DNA of 64,000 bases from Chlorobiota bacterium. Lineage in GTDB: Bacteria > Bacteroidota > Ignavibacteria > OLB7. The translations under genes were made by a program, and so were the position numbers. Position 1 is the first letter of the stretch, and each line of letters starts with the position of its first letter. The notes beneath the pieces were generated by a model. The model worked only from the letters and a program-made list of their open reading frames with translations, did no database searches and was not told the DNA's origin. Positions 36,601 through 43,379 of the stretch are shown here, one piece after another. The DNA is taken from contig JAEUSP010000050.1 in NCBI GenBank assembly GCA_016788565.1, positions 1 to 64,000 of the forward strand, in the 5' to 3' direction.

Positions 36601-37640
36601 TTGGCGCATTGGCCGGTGGCAACAACACCACAGGAACCAACAACACCTACGTAGGTTCTGGCGCAGGATTTATTGGCGAGACAGGTATCTACAACACGTT
36701 TGTCGGCAATCTTGCTGGCAATAAGAACCTGGGGATGGAGAACACGTTCGTTGGCGGGTTAACTGGGTTTGCAAACACCACTGGCCGTTGGAATACATTT
36801 ATCGGCGCAAACGCAGGTGGGCACAACGTCGGTGGCGATGAAAACACTTTTATTGGCTTCAGTGCCGGATCGGGGAATGAAACCGGGGCGAAAAATGTGC
36901 TTGTAGGCTACCAAGCCGGCAGCAGCATCACCGACTCGAATAACGTGTTTGTTGGGCATCGTGCTGGCATTGTGGCCACTTCTGGTGAGGCCAACACTTT
37001 CTTAGGCTCGAACACAGGCATCAATACCACAACAGGAACGTCGAACACATTTGTTGGTGCCTACGCAGGCGAACTCAATGAAAATGGCAGTGGCAATGCT
37101 GCGTTAGGCGATAACTCCGGCCCATCCACCACAAGCCTAATCAATGCAACGGCTATTGGCTCGCGAGCACAAGTGGCACAAAACAACAGCCTGGTGCTGG
37201 GTGCCATCAACGGCGTGAATGGCGCAGCAGCAAACACCCGGGTGGGAATTGGAACCACAACACCAAACGCCACATTAACGGTAAGCGATGGCAATGGAAT
37301 CCAAGTGACATCCGCCGCTGGGGATATTGGCTTAAACATCACACAAGGGCGAATGGTGCTCTCCTACGGAACCGTTGCCAACGGCGGAACGGTGGCCGCC
37401 GACCTTGCCGTTGTTCGGATTGACGACGACGCAAACAGCGGGACCGCACCCACGATCACACTCCCAACTGCGGGCCTGGAAAATGGCCGCATCCTCATCG
37501 TCTTCTGCGACGACCCACAAGGCGCAACCGTTGGTGGCGCGCTTGCAGTTGGCACCCCCAATTTTGCTGCACGCGGAGCCAAAACCTTCCTCCGCATCAC
37601 CAGCAGTGGCTTGGGTTCCGGTTGGGTGGTGATTCCGTAA
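33669..37640 (+). CDS. Secreted fibre/adhesin-like protein with AG-repeat array (1323 aa)
   Basis: Signal peptide SLMLFTTILVVATRQLSAQ; the ATG at 33696 is an alternative start and neither has a ribosome site. Residues ~30-110 contain LDLTSTSAGFLLPRLSSAERNAI, a module seen at the start of many Bacteroidota fibre-like proteins. Two diverged copies of a ~200-300-residue unit follow (SITLSAPQDIHAGASPTF / SITLSTPQDIHTGASPTF; GVVVADANGDLEK / GVLIADANGDLRK). Residues ~805-1160 are about 20 repeats of the NTFIGxxAGxxNTTG type, as in trimeric YadA-like heads. The C-terminus is a short beta domain (GRILIVFCDD...GWVVIP) with no peptidase S74 chaperone and no YadA anchor visible. Probably a surface-exposed trimeric fibre whose export and anchoring are unclear. 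Confidence 0.75.
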   Translation: MHNCSRLSLMLFTTILVVATRQLSAQPASGPMVDAHGHMGLGTLQPHPSALLDLTSTSAGFLLPRLSSAERNAIASPATGLMIFNSSLNQLEVNTGTSFAPVWSAILTSGSSSVWFTNGNNISVGGTAVNQQFIGTIAGNSQPFVVATNGIERLRLVSTGELGVGIVAPTPSRLLDVAGLPGVANIRLRSLAAAPLLAPIDPNDGVVVADANGDLEKRDPSALGLAAANEPFLSFAPDAGSLTNNRVAVAGTGIGIAVGGADDGAFTINNAGVLSATGTANRVLVNGTTGAAQTGSITLSAPQDIHAGASPTFVGMTLTGLAPSRIVRTDGSFGLTTGAVDLAGGATEVTGVLPIANGGTNSGAALSNNRIMVSSGGAIVESAALGNGELFIGSAGNLPVAGTISGTSNQINVGSGAGSITLSTPQDIHTGASPTFANANLTGLPAGSSFTNLVVSNGGLLQTRTIASLGSFWELSGNAIAASNVLGTTNAQDLNIVTGGTANIRVSIDDATGLVNVRTSLDVDGTLNTDAATTLNGTVGLGDGTGADNIIISPGIGNAVLQYAPFNQAGSDRILKTEASTGVVQAATAGSDYELPLTFGNGLTRSGNAVALGGALTGATAINKSGNALTLSGGGDVVISGGNVGIGGTPTANRSLEVTGTPGTANVRFGSVSGSSLAGPLVATSDGVLIADANGDLRKVDPSEIGGGDSWKLIGNSGTNPSTNFLGTTDSVDMVVRTNMVERARITARGYVGIGIAPAATSRLTVDSAISTGTHFSIAQKHILSTRNESVRAGLAAGENLSTGSSSLFVGDSAGYAATTARYNTFIGYRAGQSNDTASRGTFVGHHAGQHNIAPNNTYIGSNAGVASTTGHDNTFVGESAGSENTTGFFNTFVGMHAGFSNDTGVSNTFIGYFAGHDNLVDGNTFLGFRAGRRNTIGIANSFFGVNAGLSNTTGQLNAFFGHNAGADNQTGTSNTFIGALAGGNNTTGTNNTYVGSGAGFIGETGIYNTFVGNLAGNKNLGMENTFVGGLTGFANTTGRWNTFIGANAGGHNVGGDENTFIGFSAGSGNETGAKNVLVGYQAGSSITDSNNVFVGHRAGIVATSGEANTFLGSNTGINTTTGTSNTFVGAYAGELNENGSGNAALGDNSGPSTTSLINATAIGSRAQVAQNNSLVLGAINGVNGAAANTRVGIGTTTPNATLTVSDGNGIQVTSAAGDIGLNITQGRMVLSYGTVANGGTVAADLAVVRIDDDANSGTAPTITLPTAGLENGRILIVFCDDPQGATVGGALAVGTPNFAARGAKTFLRITSSGLGSGWVVIP
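36084..37150 (+). repeat. Array of ~20 short coding repeats, consensus NTFIGxxAGxxNTTG
   Basis: 16-18 residues per unit (48-54 bp). G of the TF[IV]G strand and AG are nearly invariant and N/T turns are frequent. Codon-level divergence is high, in contrast to the near-identical repeats at the left edge of the window, so this array is old. Confidence 0.85.
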
Positions 37641-37662
37641 ACTGCCAACAACAGATTCATCC

Positions 37663-37699
37663 GCAGGGGGTATTTGATGTTTCAGATACCCCCTGCTGT
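37663..37699 (+). terminator. Terminator of the fibre gene
   Basis: An 11-bp stem (GCAGGGGGTAT at 37663-37673, complement 37686-37696) has a 12-nt loop and is followed by TGTTTG. The T-run is short, so strength is uncertain. Confidence 0.65.
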
Positions 37700-37923
37700 T
37701 TGATGCCACCACCAGTGTTGCTGCGGCTACATTGATCCCGCAATTCTTACACTTTGCACGAGATTCCCGTTGCGTTCAATCGGTTGTTTGGGTTATACTT
37801 CGGCAAGGCTTTTTATCGTGTCAGATTCAGGAGTGTACTTGATTCTTGTTCCCCACTGCAGAGGTGCCCGGCGCGCCATCGTGGCCCGGTCACTAATTCA
37901 TTCATGAACACAGGAGAAATGGG

Positions 37924-39885
37924 ATGAAGCATCTCAAGATTTATCAAGCAGTTGTTCTGCTGGCAGCAATCGCAATGGCAACAACCGCCAACGCACAGCA
38001 ACCCGGCCCCGACGAGCGTTGGGGAAACTGGTGGTACGGGCTGTTCGGCGGGGCAAATATCAACATGGTTGGGGGCGATGGGCTTGTGGCGTTGGATGGA
38101 GTTCAGCGGCTGAACAGCGGTTCGGGGTTGGGCTTGGCGTTGGGGGGACTTTTGGAGTACAACCCAGGCTCACTTCTGGGCTTCAACTTGGGGATCGGCT
38201 ACGACAATCGTGCGGTGGATTTCGACCAAGCAACCGGAACCGTAGGGCTGCTTCCCGATACCACCATCCGCCGGCCCTTCACAGAAACGCAAAGCCTTAG
38301 CCCATCCTACATTTCCATCGAGCCATCGCTGCGGGTGAATCTGGGCAACCGATTCTTTCACGCAATCGTTGGCCCCAGCTTCGGGATCAACGTGGCGAAG
38401 GGATCGGAGCAAACAAGAACGTTCAGCAATCCAGATAGCACGGCAAGTTTGACGCAGGAGATTGCAAACATCCGCAGCTTCCTGATTGGCGCGCAACTTG
38501 GGCTGGGATACGACATCCCGCTGCAAGGCCCCGGCCCCGGAACCCAAATTGTGCTGACACCGTTCGCCCAATTCCGGCTTGGCTTCCAAAACTTTATTGA
38601 CGCTGCCGACAGCGTCCTGACCGACTTCAAGGAGAACACCGTCCGCGTTGGAATTGCGCTGAAGTTCAGCAGTGTTCCGCCGGTGCCGATTGATGAGCTG
38701 AAACCAGGCGAGGCCGATTTTGTGGTGAACGCACCAAGCGTCATCCCAGGAACCCGCCGCATCAACGAAACCTTCCCGATGCGGAACTACGTCTTCTTCG
38801 ATGCCGGCTCCACCGATGTTCCCGCACGCTACAAACGCCTTCCAAGCTCCGAGGCCGGAAACTTCCGCGAGGAACAACTGATTAAGCCAGGAATCGAGAC
38901 TGGCGGGAACGATCCGCTGGTGACACGCTCGCGCCGCCAGATGGAGGTCTATTACAACGTGCTGAACGTCTATGGCGACCGTCTGCGCCGCAATCCTGCA
39001 TCCACCGTCAAGCTGGTTGGTTCGGCCAACGGCGATGCCAACGCCGGCAAGCAAATGGCCGAGAACGTGAAGAACTATCTGACCTCCACCTTCAGTATTG
39101 ACCCCGCCCGCATCACCACCGAAGGGCGTGCAATGCCAACCGCCCGCAGCGGAAGCGGATCAACACAAGGGGAGGATAAGACGCTGGTGGATGCCGAGAA
39201 CTACCGTGTGGAGTTGGTCGGTTCGCCGGACGACATGAACAAGCCGGTGTTTATCAACGCGGTTGAGAAGGACCCCGCGCAAGAGGTGATTCTGCGGGTT
39301 GCTTCCACCGGCGACATTGCTTTGTGGACTGCCGAAATCACCGACCGCAACGGCAACACCAAGAAATATCAGGGAACCGGCGACCAGATTCGGATTGACC
39401 CGAAGGAGCTGCTGGGCGGGGCCACCGAAGGCCGCTACACCGCGAAGGTGACGATCTCCACAAAAAATGGCGAGACGCTTACGCCGCAGCCGAAGGAGTT
39501 CCGGTTGGTGGTTGACCCCGACGAAGAGGAAGTGGCAACGCGCTACTCCATCTTGTTCGAGTTTGACCAATCGAAAACGATGGAGACCTACAAGGACTTC
39601 CTGGTGAGCACCGTTGCGCCAGCAGTGCCGGACGGCGCGACAGTGATTATCCACGGCCACACCGACATCACCGGAACGCCGGAGTACAACGACAAGCTAT
39701 CGCAAGGCCGCGCCGAAACAGCGCAAAAAATCTTGACCGAAGAGCTTCAGCGGCAAGGGAAAACCGTCACGTTCGACACCTACGGTTTTGGCGAGGACGA
39801 ACGCCGCGCACCGTTCAACAACAACCTTGCCGAGCAACGATTCTACAACCGCACCGTGGTGATCGAGATTGTGCCACGCCGGTAA
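37924..39885 (+). CDS. OmpA-family outer-membrane protein with N-terminal barrel
   Basis: 653 residues; AGGAG 9 nt before the ATG. A signal peptide (VVLLAAIAMATTANAQ) is followed by a barrel-like region to ~residue 250 (WYGLFGGANINMVGG, LLGFNLGIGYDNRAVDF, VGPSFGINVAKG). A linker with a second OmpA-like stretch follows (LVGSANGDANAGKQMAENVKNYL, near 355-400). Residues ~540-653 form an OmpA-type peptidoglycan-binding domain: ILFEFDQSKT, HGHTDITGTPEYNDKLSQGRAETAQKIL, FGEDERRAPFNNNLAEQRFYNR. It probably ties the outer membrane to peptidoglycan. Single gene, ending at a bidirectional terminator shared with the convergent minus-strand gene. Confidence 0.88.
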   Translation: MKHLKIYQAVVLLAAIAMATTANAQQPGPDERWGNWWYGLFGGANINMVGGDGLVALDGVQRLNSGSGLGLALGGLLEYNPGSLLGFNLGIGYDNRAVDFDQATGTVGLLPDTTIRRPFTETQSLSPSYISIEPSLRVNLGNRFFHAIVGPSFGINVAKGSEQTRTFSNPDSTASLTQEIANIRSFLIGAQLGLGYDIPLQGPGPGTQIVLTPFAQFRLGFQNFIDAADSVLTDFKENTVRVGIALKFSSVPPVPIDELKPGEADFVVNAPSVIPGTRRINETFPMRNYVFFDAGSTDVPARYKRLPSSEAGNFREEQLIKPGIETGGNDPLVTRSRRQMEVYYNVLNVYGDRLRRNPASTVKLVGSANGDANAGKQMAENVKNYLTSTFSIDPARITTEGRAMPTARSGSGSTQGEDKTLVDAENYRVELVGSPDDMNKPVFINAVEKDPAQEVILRVASTGDIALWTAEITDRNGNTKKYQGTGDQIRIDPKELLGGATEGRYTAKVTISTKNGETLTPQPKEFRLVVDPDEEEVATRYSILFEFDQSKTMETYKDFLVSTVAPAVPDGATVIIHGHTDITGTPEYNDKLSQGRAETAQKILTEELQRQGKTVTFDTYGFGEDERRAPFNNNLAEQRFYNRTVVIEIVPRR

Positions 39886-39913
39886 ACAGAACAGCGCGAT
39901 TAGCCAAACCAAA

Positions 39914-39949
39914 ACGGCCCGCCAGTGTTGGCGGGCCGTCTATTTTTTT
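39914..39949. terminator. Bidirectional terminator between convergent genes
   Basis: An 11-bp stem (ACGGCCCGCCA, loop of 4) is followed on the plus strand by a seven-T run. On the minus strand it is followed by TTTTGG. A closely related stem closes the haem operon at 21872. Confidence 0.88.
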
Positions 39950-39982
39950 ATCCGATTCCTATTCCCCCCCCCCGCACAACAC

Positions 39983-41746
39983 TCACGGCAGGAACGCCCC
40001 GGGCGCGGGGGTGTCCAAAGCCCCGAAGGCATCAAACGGGGTTTCGGTGCTGAACACCACTTGCGTGAATTTCTTTTGGTCGAAGTTGTAGGGGAAGTCA
40101 ATCCGAAGCACCCCGCGCCCCAACGCAACGCGCAAATTGGTGATCCGCACGCCAAGCCCGGCACTGGAGTGGAACCGCGTGCTGGATAATTTTTCCGACT
40201 GATTCCAGATGCCGCCAACGTCGAAAAATGCCGCAGCACCAAACTTGAAAAACAGCAACTGCCAATCGGGAAGCGCGCTGTACTCCAGATTGAACAGCAA
40301 GCGATTATCCCCCACCAAGCCATTCACTTGGTAGCCACGCAGCCCGCTTAAATTATCCAACGTGGTGGCGATGTAGCGTGGCCAACGCCAAACCGTGCTT
40401 TGCTCAAACCGCCCGGTGAACGCCCCCGGCCCAACGCACCACACGCCGCTGGCAACCGCCCGCTGCAACGTGAACCGGGTCTCCTTCTGAACAAATCCGG
40501 TCCCCGCCTGCAACGCCGCAAAGCCATACAGATGCTTGTTTCCGCCGGCCTGCCGGACCTCACCCCCCACATACAGAACGTTATCCAACCCACCATTGTG
40601 GGGGGAAATTTTGCCGATGTACGCCCCCCCCATTGCCCCAACCGGAGCCAGCACCTGGCCGTGATATTGCACATCGTTCATCCGAACAAATTGGCGACGC
40701 AACGAGGCGATCCCGGCAAAAGCACGCACGCTGTTCTCGAACGCAGGCCGAAGCTGCTGAAGTGAGTCCCGCACGGTGCGGTCGTACGCAAGCGAGACTG
40801 CCCAGCGGAACAGATCACGGTCGCCGCCACGGGAACCGCCATACCACCCGCCAGCATCCATTGTGCGAAGCGGAACACCGATTGCGCGGACAGGTTGAGT
40901 GTGGGTGTAGAGGTAATCAATGCCATCAAGGTAGGAAAGGGTGGTTCCGAACCCCCACTGGCTGTAATCGGAAAAGTACGGGCGGCCAACCGAAAGAACG
41001 CCAACGTTATCCAGCTTAGAAAGGCTGAACTTCCCGCTGGCTTGGATGTGGCTGCCGAAGATATTCGGGTCCCCCAGCGTCCCGTTGATTCCCCAACCGC
41101 GCTCGTTCACCGAGGAGTAATCGCCCCCAACGCTGGCCTGGTACGAAAGCCCCGCCACGTTGACCTCACGCAGGGAAAGTGAGTACTGCTGCGCGTTCCC
41201 GCCGGTGTTTGCACCGAACCCAATCTGCGTGGACCAGCCATCGCGAGTGGTGATGGAAAGATTGCCGTGCGGAATTTTAGCCGCGCTTCGGGCCGTGCTG
41301 TCGGCCAACACCGCTTGCAACGTGACGTTCTGAAAGATGCCAATGGCGCGCAGATTCCGCTCAATCTCATCCACCTTTTTCTGGGTGACGGTATCGCCCG
41401 GGCGCAGATAGACCTCATGCAAAATCACCTGCTCCTTCGTGACCGCATGGAGTGAGTTCAGCAAGCCGGCCACCAGCGGAAGGTCGCGCCCGCTGGTGTC
41501 GAACACGTTCCGGCGGTCAATCACCACATCGCGCAGGATGAAGGGGCGAAGCGTGTCGGCGGTTGGCAACGCTGGCAGCGCTTCATCCGTTTGGGCAATC
41601 GCGATTGCTGGCAGCAGCAGCAGCAGCGTGCAAACCAGAGCAGCACCGTGAAGGGATTCACCGTGAAGGGATTGGGCCAAAGAAAGAAAGGCTTGCTGGA
41701 TTACAGCAAGCCAAGATTGTTGGACGTGGATGGAGTTGGTGAGCAT
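39983..41746 (-). CDS. BamA/TamA-like outer-membrane protein
   Basis: 587 residues. The signal region (LVCTLLLLLPAIAIAQ) is preceded by an unusually long n-region containing a short duplication (SLHGESLHG, encoded by two 15-bp direct repeats near 41648-41678), so the true start may be internal. Residues ~65-165 form one POTRA-like domain (FILRDVVIDRRNVFDTSGRDL, YLRPGDTVTQKKVDEIERNLRAIGIFQNVTLQ). The rest is a 16-strand-type barrel of the surface antigen D15 family (GNLSITTRDGWSTQIGFGAN, GLGVRITNLRVALGRGVLRIDFPYNF). One POTRA rather than five argues against canonical BamA. Probable role in outer-membrane assembly or secretion. It follows the NfeD-type gene with a 27-bp gap. Confidence 0.8.
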   Translation of the reverse strand: MLTNSIHVQQSWLAVIQQAFLSLAQSLHGESLHGAALVCTLLLLLPAIAIAQTDEALPALPTADTLRPFILRDVVIDRRNVFDTSGRDLPLVAGLLNSLHAVTKEQVILHEVYLRPGDTVTQKKVDEIERNLRAIGIFQNVTLQAVLADSTARSAAKIPHGNLSITTRDGWSTQIGFGANTGGNAQQYSLSLREVNVAGLSYQASVGGDYSSVNERGWGINGTLGDPNIFGSHIQASGKFSLSKLDNVGVLSVGRPYFSDYSQWGFGTTLSYLDGIDYLYTHTQPVRAIGVPLRTMDAGGWYGGSRGGDRDLFRWAVSLAYDRTVRDSLQQLRPAFENSVRAFAGIASLRRQFVRMNDVQYHGQVLAPVGAMGGAYIGKISPHNGGLDNVLYVGGEVRQAGGNKHLYGFAALQAGTGFVQKETRFTLQRAVASGVWCVGPGAFTGRFEQSTVWRWPRYIATTLDNLSGLRGYQVNGLVGDNRLLFNLEYSALPDWQLLFFKFGAAAFFDVGGIWNQSEKLSSTRFHSSAGLGVRITNLRVALGRGVLRIDFPYNFDQKKFTQVVFSTETPFDAFGALDTPAPGAFLP

Positions 41747-41773
41747 TCTGTTCAGTTGTGAGTTCGCGAAGCA

Positions 41774-43126
41774 TCATGCTGTTTCCGCTGCGGTCCGCCG
41801 GACGATAATTTTCCGCCCTTCCACCCGCACCACCGCCACCGATTCGCCGGCACTGATGTAATCCCCTTCGGTAATCACATCAAACCGGTTGCTGTTGAAC
41901 AGCGCGGTTCCGGCGGGGCGAAGCGTGGTCATGGCTTGCCCGGTTGCGCCAAGCAGCCCAGAGTAATCGGGACCACTGACGTAGCCTTGCTCCGAACTTT
42001 GCGTGGCTTGCAGCACAAACTTGTTGAACGCGCTGGATTGCGGAAGGTATTTTATCATCAGCGCAACCAGCACCCCCAGCCCAACCAGCGACGCCGCCAA
42101 CGTGTAGAGCGGAACGGTGAGTGAGTCGTAGGAGACAAGATCGAACCTGCCGATTAGTGCCAGGAACAAGCTGCCGATCATCAGCAGAATCCCCATGATT
42201 CCTGTGACCCCAAAGCCAGGGATCACAAAAATTTCCACCGCCAGCAGCACCACCCCCGCCACAAACATCAGCACCTCGATCGCGCTGGCAAGGTCCACCA
42301 GATATTGCGCCCCAAAGAAGAGGGCAATCGCGGCAACGCCAACCCCGGCCACCATTCCCAAATGCCCGGTTTTCACACCGTAGAAAATTCCGGCAAGGCC
42401 GATCATAATCAGCAGTGAGCTAACGATGGGGTTTGTCAGGAACTTCACCAACTGCTCGCTCCAGGTTTGTTGCGGGCGTTGATATTCGATGTTGGCGTAC
42501 CCAAAATTGGCAAGCGCGCTGTCCAAGTTGTCCGTCTCGAAATCGCAGTATCCCACCTTCACGGCTTCTTCGGTGGTCAGCGTCAGCAACTGCCCAGCTT
42601 TTTTCAGGGTGGTGTCGGCCATGGTGAAATTTTCATCAACCATTGCTGCGGCAATGTCGGGGTTCCGTTTGTGGCGTTCGGCGGTGGCGCGCATTTCCCC
42701 CCGCATGTAGCTCACCACTTTCTCTGGTGCTTTTTCCCCCGATTGATACACCGGCGTTGCTGCGCCGATTGCACCGCCGGGGGTCATCACAATTTTTTGG
42801 CAGGAAAGGGCAATCAAGGCTCCGGCTGAGATGGCACGTTTGTCAATAAAGGCAAGGGTGGGGATGGTGGAGTTCAGGATGGCATCTTTCACTTCGGTGG
42901 CGGCATCCACCCGCCCGCCGAAGGTGTTGATGTGGAAGACGATGGCTGTGGCTTTCTGCTGGGTGGCATCGCTGATAACACGGCGGACGTACGGGGGAAG
43001 CCCCATATCTACTTCGCCGGTAATCTCAACAACAAAAACTTTCTGCTGCGCCACTGCTGGGGCTTCCACCCCAACAAGGCCAGCAACCGACAGAAGCAGC
43101 AACAGCAGCAAATGGAGTTGTTTCAT
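41774..43126 (-). CDS. NfeD-type membrane serine protease (NfeD1b-like)
   Basis: 450 residues; AGAGGTG lies just upstream of the start. A signal peptide is followed by a ClpP/crotonase-like protease domain at residues ~28-210. It has HINTFGGRVDAA and the nucleophile motif RAISAGALIAL (Ser100 likely), with the catalytic Lys expected further on. Residues ~230-360 are four to five transmembrane segments (SSLLIMIGLAGIFYGV, VGVAAIALFFGAQYL, VLMFVAGVVLLAVEIFVIPGFGVTGI). Residues ~385-448 form the C-terminal OB-like NfeD domain (GLLGATGQAMTTLRPAGTALF). Such proteases cleave membrane partners of the stomatin/flotillin type; no such partner gene is seen here. It appears to form an operon with the BamA-like gene. 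Confidence 0.9.
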   Translation of the reverse strand: MKQLHLLLLLLLSVAGLVGVEAPAVAQQKVFVVEITGEVDMGLPPYVRRVISDATQQKATAIVFHINTFGGRVDAATEVKDAILNSTIPTLAFIDKRAISAGALIALSCQKIVMTPGGAIGAATPVYQSGEKAPEKVVSYMRGEMRATAERHKRNPDIAAAMVDENFTMADTTLKKAGQLLTLTTEEAVKVGYCDFETDNLDSALANFGYANIEYQRPQQTWSEQLVKFLTNPIVSSLLIMIGLAGIFYGVKTGHLGMVAGVGVAAIALFFGAQYLVDLASAIEVLMFVAGVVLLAVEIFVIPGFGVTGIMGILLMIGSLFLALIGRFDLVSYDSLTVPLYTLAASLVGLGVLVALMIKYLPQSSAFNKFVLQATQSSEQGYVSGPDYSGLLGATGQAMTTLRPAGTALFNSNRFDVITEGDYISAGESVAVVRVEGRKIIVRRTAAETA

Positions 43127-43248
43127 GGCATCACCTCTGGCTTTCTATCCTGAAGGTTTGATGATTGATTCTGAAGATACGACCGCCGGCGGCTACGGCG
43201 CAGTCCCCGTGAAGATGCAGCAGAAAATTTGGCAGGATACAAGCGTGT

Positions 43249-43374
43249 TATACTCCAAACAAAGTGGTTTGCGAAAAACTTAAACACTGTCATTCCCGCG
43301 AAAGCGGGAATCCATGCGGTGTGGTACCTCACCCGGCTGAGCAGAATTCCGCAAACCACTTTCGTGGGAGTATA
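43249..43374 (+). mobile_element. MITE-like element, full copy
   Basis: 126 bp, bounded by TATACTC and GAGTATA, with inner AGTGGTTTGCG/CGCAAACCACT repeats and the ATTCCCGCGAAAGCGGGAAT core. It fills the gap between the STAND NTPase stop and the NfeD-type gene start, so it probably separates their transcription. No clear target duplication. Confidence 0.85.
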
Positions 43375-43379
43375 CCCCA

